This document shows, one piece after another, positions 52,984 to 61,285 of a stretch of 64,000 bases of DNA. Source of the DNA: Candidatus Nitronereus thalassa (lineage in GTDB: Bacteria; Nitrospirota; Nitrospiria; Nitrospirales; UBA8639); assembly GCF_032191465.1 (NCBI RefSeq), contig NZ_JAQOUE010000001.1, positions 2,759,501-2,823,500 of the forward strand, in the 5' to 3' direction. The notes below the pieces were generated by a model. The model was not told where the DNA came from. It saw only the letters and a program-made list of their open reading frames with translations, and ran no database searches. The position numbers and the translations under genes were made by a program. Each line of letters opens with the position of its first letter. Positions within the stretch are counted from its first letter, which is position 1.

Positions 52984-53036
52984 GGGGGGGGGGGAGCCCC
53001 CTCGATCCGGATTGAGCGAGGAGGCTCGGCACAGGA
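52984..53036 (-). terminator. Terminator-like hairpin beside an 11-G tract
   Basis: A run of 11 G (52984-52994) precedes GAGCCCCCTCG and its partner CGAGGAGGCTC (ending about 53036), a 10-bp stem with one mismatch. On the minus strand the hairpin follows the paralogous porin stop at 53050. The homopolymer could slip in replication and is also a place to suspect a sequencing error. Confidence 0.5.
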
Positions 53037-53049
53037 GGAGGTAAGCTCC

Positions 53050-54468
53050 TCAGAAAGATACGTCCCACTGCAAGCGGCCACGTTGTTCGGTAATGGCTGC
53101 AGCCATGGGCATATCAAGTGATAAATGGGAGACATCAACGGTAATCTTGTTTCGATGTCCAGCAAAAAACCAGTTGAAAGCGACGGTGTATTCTCGAAGA
53201 GTGTCGTTGGAAGCGAACACATTAGGATCAACGAACGCATATCGAAAGGCTACTTCTAATGGTTTGGGAATTGCTGGTACAAGGTAATGTGGGAAGTAGC
53301 TGGCTTGGGAATAACTGCCCATCAGGTTGGTTTGTGAAGGCACAACGGAAGCGGTTCCCGTGAAGCCCTTTAACCCGACCCCTGCTCCCTGATCATTAAT
53401 TTGTTTCCAGTGAAATTCATGTTGAATGGCCAGTCCACGCCATTTCATGGCAAATTCCTCGACCATACCCTGGGTTTTAAACTGGGAGTCTGCTGCCGTA
53501 CCATCCGATGTAAATGCCCCTCCGATTGATCTTGTCTGTACTAATGTTCCGCATCCGCCGGAAGACCATCTGGTACATTTCCCAACGTTGGTATAAGCGC
53601 CAAAGGCCAAACTGGCGGCCGGCTGTTCATGATATTTTAAATCACTTTGTTTCCATGCCAACTCACGACCAAAAATGTTCCATTGGATGCGAGCCATATA
53701 CATCAATTTGTCGTCATCGTTCGCTTCTCCTCGGCCCGATCCCGTAAACACACCAACATAATAGTTCACATCATAAATTTTTCCAGGAAAGAGCCGGCCC
53801 ATAACTAAGACGCCGACTTGGCGATCGATGGTAAAGACGGAATTCACGATCGATCGTTCAACAAACGTCTGTTTTCCAGAGGAATCGACCCGCTCACGAT
53901 TGTAATTGATCTTCCATTGTCCCACTCGGATGGTAAAGGCCTTGTACTTGGCCAAGTCGATACGCCAATCGATCACGCGTGTCGAGCCCGCCGAACCTCC
54001 TGAGTTCGCCGTGGACTGCAAATCGACTTCGAAATAATATTTGATCCATGGTTGATACCCATGTCCCCCAATTTTCATTCGGACTCGACGTAGTTCAAAT
54101 GTGGCTTCGGGGTTGTCATTAAAATCACCGAACGTATCTTCATCACTTCTGTCTGGATAAGTAAAGCGTCCTTGAAAACGCCATTGCAGCGACGTTTGCC
54201 ATTTCCCATCTTCGGTTTTAAATCCAAATCCTTTTTTCGACCAAAAGGGGATGGTGGGCGTATCCTTGCTTTTTTTCTGCTCGCCGTACCCAGCGGCCTG
54301 TTTTTCTCGATCAGCTTCGATTCGAATCCAGTCTTCCTTGCTGATCACGCCTTTTTCGCGCAGGACTTCGGTGAGTACGTCCCCTCCGAAGGCCGGAACC
54401 GTCATGGCGCTTGACATAATAAAACTGCTCAAGGCCATGGCCCCGATCCAGCGATGTTGCATGTTCAT
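53050..54468 (-). CDS. Phosphate-selective porin O/P family protein 2
   Basis: 472 residues, paralogous to porin 1 along its whole length: TEVLREKGVISKEDWIRIEA, GHGYQPWIKYYFEVDLQ, IRVGQWKINYNRERVDSSGK, RQVGVLVMGRLFPGKIYDVN and a terminal WDVSF with C-terminal Phe. The signal peptide is IGAMALSSFIMSSAMTVPAFG. Both copies keep the NYNRERVDSSGKQ block exactly, so they probably arose by duplication and diverged mainly in loops. It lies next to the second pst operon. Confidence 0.85.
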   Translation of the reverse strand: MNMQHRWIGAMALSSFIMSSAMTVPAFGGDVLTEVLREKGVISKEDWIRIEADREKQAAGYGEQKKSKDTPTIPFWSKKGFGFKTEDGKWQTSLQWRFQGRFTYPDRSDEDTFGDFNDNPEATFELRRVRMKIGGHGYQPWIKYYFEVDLQSTANSGGSAGSTRVIDWRIDLAKYKAFTIRVGQWKINYNRERVDSSGKQTFVERSIVNSVFTIDRQVGVLVMGRLFPGKIYDVNYYVGVFTGSGRGEANDDDKLMYMARIQWNIFGRELAWKQSDLKYHEQPAASLAFGAYTNVGKCTRWSSGGCGTLVQTRSIGGAFTSDGTAADSQFKTQGMVEEFAMKWRGLAIQHEFHWKQINDQGAGVGLKGFTGTASVVPSQTNLMGSYSQASYFPHYLVPAIPKPLEVAFRYAFVDPNVFASNDTLREYTVAFNWFFAGHRNKITVDVSHLSLDMPMAAAITEQRGRLQWDVSF

Positions 54469-54681
54469 CCTCTTGTTCCTCCCTACAGTAAGAAATAAAT
54501 ATCGTGATGTTTATGTGAGTAATGAGTCAGGTCGATTGTGAATCAAAAGCTCACGAGGCAAGGATAATTTTTGAGGATTACAGGCGTGTTACGAAAGAAT
54601 AAAAGTGGGGTAACAATCTGGGGGCTACAGGAAAGGTTTCGGAAAAGAGGTTGGAACCGAGAAAAAAGTCGTTGGGGGTGG

Positions 54682-55521
54682 TTACCCTCTGACCCCGTCG
54701 ATGTATTCCTGTGTCAGACGATGTTGGGGGTGGTGAAAAAAATCCCCTGTTGGTCTGGCTTCTATCAAAGTTCCCGAATGACCTTGAATCCAGAACAGTG
54801 CCACCTGGTCGGCGATTCGTCTGGCCTGGGCTAGGTTATGGGTCACGAGGATAATGGTGTATTGATCTCGTAGATGGGTAATCAGATCTTCCACAATTCC
54901 GCTTGATAGAGGGTCCAGAGCGCTGCAGGGTTCATCCATGAGCAGGACCTCAGGAGAAAGAATTAACGCGCGCGCGATACACAAGCGCTGTTGTTGCCCG
55001 CCAGATAACGCGAGTGCTGATGAGTCCAGTCGATCGCAAACTTCATCCCAAAGCCCAACGCGAGTCAGTGATTCTTGAACTTTTGCATCTATGATGCCGG
55101 GATCTCCAACGCCATGTTCCTTCAAAGGGAACGTCAGGTTTTTTCGAATGGAAAAAGGAAATGGATTGGGATTCTGAAAAATCATGCCGATTCGACGGCG
55201 CAATTGAAGCACGTCAGTCTCGGAGGAACATACATCTATATTCCCAAACCGAATAGATCCATCGACATGACAATGTGGCACAAGGTCTGTGAGACGATTA
55301 AGGCAAGTGAGGAAACTTGTTTTTCCACTTCCCGATGGACCGACCAGTGCGGTGATCTTCATTGACTGGATAGAAAGAGATACATTCCCAAGTGCTTGGT
55401 GGGAGCCATACTTCACGCTAAGGTTTTCCGTGGAAATGCAGGGGGACGAAGACTGTCCGGCCATGAGTGGTGGCGGAAGATCAGAGGGGCGTGGAGAGGG
55501 CATCGTGCTGTGTTGTTTCAT
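54682..55521 (-). CDS. pstB: Phosphate ABC importer ATPase, second copy
   Basis: A 279-residue PstB with Walker [38 protein letters not shown] and [13 protein letters not shown]. The Walker A reads GKTS where the first copy has GKST; it remains a valid P-loop. The ATG at 55521 overlaps the pstA stop as ATGA. It is the last gene of arsR-pstS-pstC-pstA-pstB; no phoU follows, in contrast to the first operon. Confidence 0.92.
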   Translation of the reverse strand: MKQHSTMPSPRPSDLPPPLMAGQSSSPCISTENLSVKYGSHQALGNVSLSIQSMKITALVGPSGSGKTSFLTCLNRLTDLVPHCHVDGSIRFGNIDVCSSETDVLQLRRRIGMIFQNPNPFPFSIRKNLTFPLKEHGVGDPGIIDAKVQESLTRVGLWDEVCDRLDSSALALSGGQQQRLCIARALILSPEVLLMDEPCSALDPLSSGIVEDLITHLRDQYTIILVTHNLAQARRIADQVALFWIQGHSGTLIEARPTGDFFHHPQHRLTQEYIDGVRG

Positions 55522-56372
55522 GCGGAGAGTACTCTCTTGGAAGACCATCGGTAGCCGATAATCTTGGCTCCAGCGTTGATAACGAACAAGAGCGTGATTA
55601 ACACCAATGCCGAGGCATAGGCGTTGGCATTGCCACCAGGGACATTCATGGATAAATCATAAATATGAATGGAGAGCGCGCGACCCGAGTCCCACAGAGA
55701 TTCAGGCATGCGATCCACATAGCCGCTGGTAAAGATTAGCGCAGCAGTTTCTGCGATGGCCCGGCCCAGACCAAGAATGAATCCAGCCAATAAGGCAGGC
55801 ATGGCCGCAGGAATCAGTATTGAAATGAGAATGGAAGTTTGAGAAAGACCTAATGCGGCTGCCGACAGTCGATAGTCAACGGGCAAGGCGCGGAATCCTT
55901 CTTCGGTCGAACGAATCAGCATCGGAAGCACCATGCAGGCCAAGGTGAGCCCTCCCGACACAATGGAAAACCCCAATCCAAGCGTGACACAAAAAAACGC
56001 ATTTCCAAATAAGCCAAACACAATAGAGGGTATTCCGGCTAACACATCAAGACTGCGACGAATGAGATTGGTCATCCATCCAAATTGATGGTTCACTTCC
56101 GAAAGGAGAATAGCGGTACCTAAGCCAATCGGAAGAGCGATCATCATGCACACCACAAGAATGAGCATGGTTGAAACGAGAATTGGCGCAATGCCTCCCT
56201 CGCGTCCGGCGTTCCTGGGGGAAGAAGTAAAAAATTCCCAAGACAGACCGGAAAGACCATGCGCGACGATATCGTCTATCAACCATAGGAACATGCCCGT
56301 CAGTAATAGGGCTACTATCCGGGAAAGGTTCAGCGCCACTGTATCCTGAATAGCTTGTGGTGGGTTAGGCAT
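55518..56372 (-). CDS. pstA: Phosphate ABC importer permease PstA, short form, second copy
   Basis: A 284-residue PstA with about six membrane segments, ILVSTMLILVVCMMIALPIG and the EAA-type loop DYRLSAAALGLSQTSI. It lacks the large periplasmic insertion of the first PstA (544 residues) and so resembles the ordinary family. It overlaps both neighbours by a few bases. Confidence 0.92.
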   Translation of the reverse strand: MPNPPQAIQDTVALNLSRIVALLLTGMFLWLIDDIVAHGLSGLSWEFFTSSPRNAGREGGIAPILVSTMLILVVCMMIALPIGLGTAILLSEVNHQFGWMTNLIRRSLDVLAGIPSIVFGLFGNAFFCVTLGLGFSIVSGGLTLACMVLPMLIRSTEEGFRALPVDYRLSAAALGLSQTSILISILIPAAMPALLAGFILGLGRAIAETAALIFTSGYVDRMPESLWDSGRALSIHIYDLSMNVPGGNANAYASALVLITLLFVINAGAKIIGYRWSSKRVLSA

Positions 56373-57225
56373 GGTGTGGTGCTCGGTTGTACCAATGGAC
56401 TGCGGTCATCAAGACTAGGACCATCAAGAGCAGCGCCAATCCACTCACAAACAAAGCGGATCGATGATCATCCACCGCATAAGCCATTTCCAAGGCCATG
56501 TTCGCGGTCAGTGTCCGAATGGGGTCGAAGATTGACGAGGGGAGCTGCGCGACATTTCCGCATACCATCAGCACCGCCATGGTTTCTCCAAGCGCGCGGG
56601 CTGTGGCTAATAGTCCGGCTGTCCATAATCCTGATTTTGCCGAGGGAATGACCACGCGACGTAGAGTGCTCCATCGCCCCATGCCTAAAGCCGCCGCCCC
56701 ATGAATATACTCGGTGGGCACCTGCGCCAAACTCGATTGAACAAGCAAACTCATGGTGGGAAGAATCATCAGCGCGAGGATAAAAATTCCGGCAAGCAGA
56801 CTTGCTCCTGGTGGGTGCCATTGGTTGATCAGTGGGACAAGAACTACCAATCCCCAAAAGCCAAACACGACGGATGGAATTCCGGCGAGGAGTTCAATAA
56901 ATCGAGAGTACAGTGCGGCGATTAAAGGCGGAGCATACCATTGGCAAAAGAGGGCCGAAAAGAATCCGAGCGGTCCTGCAAGAACAATGGCCCCGACGGT
57001 GATAAGCACAGTGCCTATGATCATGGGAACGAGGTTGAAAGAGCCTTCTCCTGGATGCCAAGACGAATCGAAGGCAAATCGTTCGATTCCTATGTGTTGC
57101 AGAGCTGGCACCGATTCCATAATCACAAACATGACAATGAAGACAAGGATAAGCCCAGCGAGGCCGGCACAAACCCAAAGGGCCCCATGCAGGAACCGGT
57201 CAGGATGCCAATGAAATGAAGGCAT
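56365..57225 (-). CDS. pstC: Phosphate ABC importer permease PstC, short form, second copy
   Basis: A 286-residue PstC from the ATG at 57225 (294 from 57249). It has GPLGFFSALFCQWYAPPLIA, LLAGIPSVVFGFWGLVVLVP and the EAA loop YIHGAAALGMGRWSTLRRVV. Without the propeller-like insertion it matches the standard PstC. Its start overlaps the end of pstS by 26 or 50 bases, a sign of tight coupling. Confidence 0.9.
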   Translation of the reverse strand: MPSFHWHPDRFLHGALWVCAGLAGLILVFIVMFVIMESVPALQHIGIERFAFDSSWHPGEGSFNLVPMIIGTVLITVGAIVLAGPLGFFSALFCQWYAPPLIAALYSRFIELLAGIPSVVFGFWGLVVLVPLINQWHPPGASLLAGIFILALMILPTMSLLVQSSLAQVPTEYIHGAAALGMGRWSTLRRVVIPSAKSGLWTAGLLATARALGETMAVLMVCGNVAQLPSSIFDPIRTLTANMALEMAYAVDDHRSALFVSGLALLLMVLVLMTAVHWYNRAPHHA

Positions 57226-58036
57226 GCTGAGTGACCAAGTGTTGAACATGAGGCGATCTGGAATAACTAATAAACGTTTGAGCCAGGGCGTGGGGATGTT
57301 TGGTGGTCACCAACGTCAGAGGGCGGGACAACGGAAAGATCCCATTCTGAACTGTGGTTAAAGACGCAGGGATCGAATCGAGCTGAAGAAGTTTTATCGG
57401 GACCCCAACCGACGCATCGTAGGTGGCAGCGCCGATCGAGACATAGGCAATTGCCAGTGGATTCCCTGCCACGGTTTTAATCCCATGTTCGTTATCTCCA
57501 ATAATGACGTCAGCCTTGATGGCGGAATTGATGAGCTGGAAATGTTGTAAAAATATTTCAAGTGTCGCCCGGCCTTCCGCCTTATTCACGACAACAATGG
57601 GCGCATCTTGGCCTCCGATTGTTTTCCAGTCCCTGATCTTTCCCGTGTAAATCTCCTTTACTTGTTGGGTCGTCAGATTGGTGACAGGGTTGTCGGTGTG
57701 AACAATCAGCCCAATGCCATCTTGGGCAATGGTTATCCCGACAAGATCGACGGTTTCCTGTTCATACAGGGTGCGGGAGGCCATGCCTATGTGGGCGATT
57801 CCTGATCGTGCGTCCGCTACGCCGCGCGAAGACCCACCCGTTTGGACATCAATACGAATTCCCGGATGTTTCGTTTCAAATTGTTTGCCAATATCCGCAA
57901 TTAAGGGGGCTAGGGTACTGGACCCCGTGATCACGAGTTTTTGGAGAGGCGGATTGGCCGCAGGAGATTCCTGGCATCCGGTACTCGTGAAGGCCAGGGT
58001 TAGTAGGAGGGTGATGTGAAACATTAGGGCTATCAT
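57200..58036 (-). CDS. pstS: Phosphate-binding lipoprotein, second copy
   Basis: A 278-residue PstS. The signal ends in lipobox STGC, so it is tethered to the membrane. Ligand motifs are GSSTLAPLIADIGKQFETKH, QTGGSSRGVADARSGIAHIG and VVNKAEGRATLEIFL. The ATG at 58036 overlaps the arsR stop as ATGA; an earlier start at 58084 would lie within arsR. It is only distantly similar to the first PstS, so the two systems probably differ in affinity or in discrimination between phosphate and arsenate. Confidence 0.88.
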   Translation of the reverse strand: MIALMFHITLLLTLAFTSTGCQESPAANPPLQKLVITGSSTLAPLIADIGKQFETKHPGIRIDVQTGGSSRGVADARSGIAHIGMASRTLYEQETVDLVGITIAQDGIGLIVHTDNPVTNLTTQQVKEIYTGKIRDWKTIGGQDAPIVVVNKAEGRATLEIFLQHFQLINSAIKADVIIGDNEHGIKTVAGNPLAIAYVSIGAATYDASVGVPIKLLQLDSIPASLTTVQNGIFPLSRPLTLVTTKHPHALAQTFISYSRSPHVQHLVTQHAFISLAS

Positions 58037-58359
58037 GTGCGGTTCCCCTTTTTTGAAGAGGAAGAAAATGAGAGTTGGCAACATCCGAGGTCGAGAGCTT
58101 TTCCCGTGGTGGCGTTTCCGACGTTCGAGGAGAGTTGATAAAGGACAGCCTTTCCTTTTCGAAGGGCATCTACGAGCCCGGCTTCTCGAAGCAATGCCAG
58201 GTGGTGGGAAAGCAGGCTTTGTTCCACCTCAAGAATGGATACGAGTTCTCCCACACGACGCGGTTGGTCCATTAAGGATTCAAGGACAGCTAGCCGGGTG
58301 GGGTCGGCCAAAAGTTTGAGTTTGTCCACACAAGACGGGGAGATGGATGCAGGTTTCAT
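58033..58359 (-). CDS. arsR: ArsR-family repressor heading the second pst operon
   Basis: A 108-residue winged-helix regulator: LKLLADPTRLAVLESLMDQP, RRVGELVSILEVEQSLLSHH and REAGLVDALRKGKAVLYQL, the SmtB/ArsR pattern. The metal-site ELCVC motif of arsenic sensors is absent in helix 3. Cysteines at residue 10 and a Cys-Cys pair near the C-terminus (LDLGCCQLSF) could form another thiol site. It is translationally coupled to pstS, so it almost certainly controls this operon, probably sensing a ligand other than free phosphate. Confidence 0.88.
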   Translation of the reverse strand: MKPASISPSCVDKLKLLADPTRLAVLESLMDQPRRVGELVSILEVEQSLLSHHLALLREAGLVDALRKGKAVLYQLSSNVGNATTGKALDLGCCQLSFSSSSKKGNRT

Positions 58360-58393
58360 GGAAATGCTGTCTCGGTGGTTGAGGAAAGATTAC

Positions 58394-58414
58394 ATGAATA
58401 TTTGTTCATATGAA
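58394..58414. promoter_or_regulatory. Palindromic operator before arsR-pst
   Basis: ATGAA-TATTTG-TTCAT (58394-58409) overlaps the perfect palindrome TTCATATGAA (58405-58414), 35-55 bases before the arsR start. ArsR/SmtB proteins typically bind such AT-rich inverted repeats, which suggests autorepression. Confidence 0.6.
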
Positions 58415-58525
58415 TAATTTTTTATGTGAAAAGAGGGCAGAAGTCAACTCCACCAGGTGGAATGTGGGATCAGTCAGTAATATAGAAAAAAATACCGCGG
58501 CTAATCTTCAGAGTTGGAGGGGAAG

Positions 58526-58569
58526 AAAAAAAACGCACAACGCCTGGACTCCTAAGTCCAGACGTTGTG
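58526..58569 (-). terminator. Rho-independent terminator of the PEP-CTERM gene
   Basis: On the minus strand CACAACG and CTGGACT pair with AGTCCAG and CGTTGTG across a 3-4 base loop (58569-58536) with one mismatch, followed by a T-run (A8 at 58526-58533 on the plus strand). It begins 24 bases after the stop. Confidence 0.85.
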
Positions 58570-58593
58570 GTAGGGAACTTTGGAACTTGGGAA

Positions 58594-59208
58594 TTACGCT
58601 TGAACTTTTTTCATACGCCAGGCCACGATCCCGGCCAAGCCCGTACCGAAGAGCAACATTGTGCCGGGTTCAGGAACAGGATTACTTTGGGTCTCATAAA
58701 AGGAATACACCAAGTTATCGAGGAAATAGGTTTCTCTAGCCCCACCTTGGGTCCCTTCCTGAACAATAACGGAACTGAAAACTGTATCAGCTATAACTCC
58801 ATAAAACTGGCCCGTTGAAGAGTCGGGTATTTGCGGGGTGATTAAATTGCCAAGAATTTTTAACTGGAGTCCAGTGCCCGCTCCATTTGTTGCTAGGTCC
58901 CAATTTCCGCCAAAGGCATAAATGCTCGTTCCAAAAGACCAAGTCGTGAAAAGCCCCGGTGCATCTGCGCGATCATACCATTCTCCACCGCTCACACCTG
59001 CGCTTCCAAATCCAGACACCACGCTAAGTCCGGAATTTAGGGTCGCATCACTAAAATTTTCCGTTACGACTGAAGTTGATAAGGCATTGGTCCAATCGGT
59101 TTTATTAGTGTAGACAGTGAAATTGACTGCTTCTGCAGAGGGTGTCCCGGCGAAGAGCATTCCGGCTAACGCCAACATAGTTAATCCTGAGCCTAACCTC
59201 GTTTTCAT
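58594..59208 (-). CDS. PEP-CTERM sorting domain protein
   Basis: A 204-residue secreted protein. The signal peptide is MLALAGMLFAGTPSAEA. The mature domain is beta-rich and low in charged residues. The C-terminus carries VPEPGTMLLFGTGLAGIVAW then RMKK: the PEP motif, a hydrophobic helix and a basic tail, recognised by exosortase. Such proteins are usually released into a matrix or surface layer. It has a sigma-54 type promoter, as described for PEP-CTERM genes controlled by PrsK/PrsR. Confidence 0.93.
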   Translation of the reverse strand: MKTRLGSGLTMLALAGMLFAGTPSAEAVNFTVYTNKTDWTNALSTSVVTENFSDATLNSGLSVVSGFGSAGVSGGEWYDRADAPGLFTTWSFGTSIYAFGGNWDLATNGAGTGLQLKILGNLITPQIPDSSTGQFYGVIADTVFSSVIVQEGTQGGARETYFLDNLVYSFYETQSNPVPEPGTMLLFGTGLAGIVAWRMKKVQA

Positions 59209-59868
59209 ATGACGCTCCTTTCTGTGATGTTGATAAAATTGTTGTGTGGTTGCCTTGTTGCCAAATGCAAAAGCAAGTCTTGCGCCACTTTTGAGTTTCT
59301 CCGATTTTGCCCCATAACTTGTTGGAATTTTGACGGCTTTGGCGTGCTGGAGGTTTTGGCTGCAAGGTATGACGGGCAGGGAAGTGATAAAATACCCGAC
59401 GCCAGAACATCACCAATGAGACGAAAGCACATGAACGAATACGAACTCTAAAAAATGCTTCAAACAATGAACAACGGAATCTGTAAAATTTTTCGACGGG
59501 TAGAGGCCTTCTGCTAGGCCATTGTCAGGTGTCTGCCATCGTACTGACAGTCTTTTGGATAATAAGTACCAAAGCAATACTCGACGGATAAGAAACCTGA
59601 CACTCTATCTAGTACAAAGGTGATGGGGAAGAGCTTGAGTGAGTGCTGCTATGTCTTCTAGAAAAGAGGGCCTTCTAGCTTTTTGGTTCAATTGTCATGT
59701 CGGCGAACCGTTACCTTTGCAACTTCCAAGACCCACCAATCATACAGTTCAGACAGTGCCAACATCCTGGGAAAGTAAACGGGGCGTCTGGCCAACGCGG
59801 CTTGGTGAGATGATGGGGTTTGTGCCGGCATTACAATGTCAATAAACGGAAGGGGTAGTGTTTGGGAA
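59209..59868. other. Non-coding region upstream of the PEP-CTERM gene
   Basis: 660 bases without a convincing gene. It holds the sigma-54 promoter at 59272-59287 and three copies of the word TGTCAG/CTGACA at 59523-59528, 59544-59549 and 59597-59602. The first two form an inverted repeat with a 15-base centre. They lie 240-330 bases upstream of the promoter and could be activator sites. The open frame at 59639-59845 lacks coding signs. Confidence 0.5.
59272..59287 (-). promoter_or_regulatory. Sigma-54 promoter of the PEP-CTERM gene
   Basis: On the minus strand the sequence is TGGCGCAAGACTTGCT, with GG and GC exactly 12 bases apart and TTGCT at -12. The start site would be near 59261, 53 bases before the ATG. 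Confidence 0.75.
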
Positions 59869-60255
59869 TTATGGCTGACGATGGAATCGTTGACGGATGG
59901 CTTCGATTCGTTTGCGGTTTGCACCGAGGTCGGAGTAGCCAACTCGGGAAGCGGATCGTACGTGGATGAGCTGTTGCTCGGCATCAATAACAAAGTCGAG
60001 ATCATCGGTAAAGCGGAAAATCAATGAAGTGGATTCCGCGCGAAGATAGGTTGGCCCTTCTTCGACAATGATGGTGCGTGGTAGTGAGGTCAGTACGTGC
60101 TTCAAGCGGGTTTTGGTATCCTCAGGCGAGCCGTGAAAAGCCAAGGGGTCGATGTAATGGTCGGGATCCTTGCTTTGGGAGGATACACAGTTGGGAGACG
60201 ACGGGCAGGGCGCCAATCGTTTGTCTGTGGAATTTCCGGCAGCAGGGGGGCTCAC
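59869..60255 (-). CDS. DUF1499 family protein
   Basis: 128 residues beginning MSPPAAGNSTDKRLAPCPSS, then the DUF1499 core: PNCVSSQSKDPDHYIDPL, RTIIVEEGPTYLRAESTSLI, FRFTDDLDFVIDAEQQLIHV and RSASRVGYSDLGANRKRIEA. The family is common in bacteria and plastids and has no firm function. The start overlaps the upstream gene stop by four bases, so it is coupled to ogt. Confidence 0.88.
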   Translation of the reverse strand: MSPPAAGNSTDKRLAPCPSSPNCVSSQSKDPDHYIDPLAFHGSPEDTKTRLKHVLTSLPRTIIVEEGPTYLRAESTSLIFRFTDDLDFVIDAEQQLIHVRSASRVGYSDLGANRKRIEAIRQRFHRQP

Positions 60256-60803
60256 GGCTTCTTAGACTTTTGGGATTGTTCGAGAGACAGGAGCCTTTCT
60301 TTGATTGGCAGGCCCCCACCATATCCTACCAGCTTTCCCGTGCTCCCAATGACTCGGTGACAGGGGACGATAATCGATACCGGATTCTTTCCATTTGCCG
60401 CTCCCACGGCTCGGGAGGCTTTGGGTTTGCCAATGGCTTTTGCAATCTCGCCATAGGAAACAGTTTTTCCATATGGAATCGATCGCAAGGCTTGCCAGAC
60501 TTGTTGTTGAAAGGGCGTACCTGTTGGAGAAAGTTTAATGCTAAATGATTTCCGTTTCCCAGAAAAATATTCTTTCAGTTGTTCAATAGGCTTTTTGAAA
60601 GGTGCTTCCGCACACGCCCATCTGGGGTCTTTTTTCAGGGGATGTGGTCCATCTTGGAATGCTAGTTGATTCAACGATTGTCCATTCCCCACTAATAATA
60701 TTCTTCCAATAGGGCTTTTCATGATCCAATAGTAGCGTTGGTTGAGATCCCGTGTTTTTGAAGAAGAATGGGGTGGTTTTTTATTTGCCGAGGAAACTTT
60801 CAT
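60252..60803 (-). CDS. ogt: Methylated-DNA-protein-cysteine methyltransferase
   Basis: A 183-residue suicide DNA repair enzyme. The active-site motif is IVPCHRVIG, with GTPFQQQVWQALRSIPYGKT and the helix-turn-helix SYGEIAKAIGKPKASRAVG. It transfers alkyl groups from O6-methylguanine to the cysteine. The N-terminal 25 residues are poorly conserved. No Ada regulatory domain is present. Confidence 0.93.
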   Translation of the reverse strand: MKVSSANKKPPHSSSKTRDLNQRYYWIMKSPIGRILLVGNGQSLNQLAFQDGPHPLKKDPRWACAEAPFKKPIEQLKEYFSGKRKSFSIKLSPTGTPFQQQVWQALRSIPYGKTVSYGEIAKAIGKPKASRAVGAANGKNPVSIIVPCHRVIGSTGKLVGYGGGLPIKERLLSLEQSQKSKKP

Positions 60804-61200
60804 TTTTTACAAGATAAATGTTGTCCATACATGATGGTGAGGACCTCTGAGAAAAACTAGACTGTCAAGATTACATGTGAGATAAATATTTATTTCGTCT
60901 AGTAAAGTCAACTTTAATAAGATAAAAGAGGGCCATATTTTTGGGGATAGTGCGCTTACAATTTAGTATATTGGGCGTGTGAAATTGCACGATATTTTAT
61001 GTGCGGAATTGCTCAGATCAGAAAAGCTTGATAAATAGTGACGATTTGCTGGAGAAATTTCGTACATGGTTTATCGATATCATTACTTACAAAAAATTCA
61101 GGAAGCATTTGAATATCATACGGTTGCTTCCCATTGAGTCTATGGGTTAAATCTTCTTATGCGCCTCATAAAAGGTACTACAGCATTTGAAGGCAATTAA
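60804..61200. other. AT-rich upstream region of the GAF activator
   Basis: No gene is seen in these 397 bases. An inverted CCCAT/ATGGG pair at about 61130-61146 precedes the sigma-54 promoter by some 55 bases. The stretch is AT-rich relative to the surrounding genes, typical of promoter DNA. Confidence 0.4.
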
Positions 61201-61216
61201 TGGCCTGGAAATTGCT
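61201..61216 (+). promoter_or_regulatory. Sigma-54 promoter of the GAF-type activator
   Basis: TGGCCTGGAAATTGCT fits the -24/-12 pattern with correct spacing. The start site would be near 61227, 59 bases before the first start codon. Confidence 0.7.
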
Positions 61217-61285
61217 TTCAAGTCAATGGTTGCGTATTTACCCATGGGTAATGTGTTAATGAAATGAACGATTCCGTTAAAATTT

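Noticed and set aside
59639-59845. 68-codon frame upstream of the PEP-CTERM gene
   Set aside because: No recognisable product or start signal; it lies in a regulatory region.
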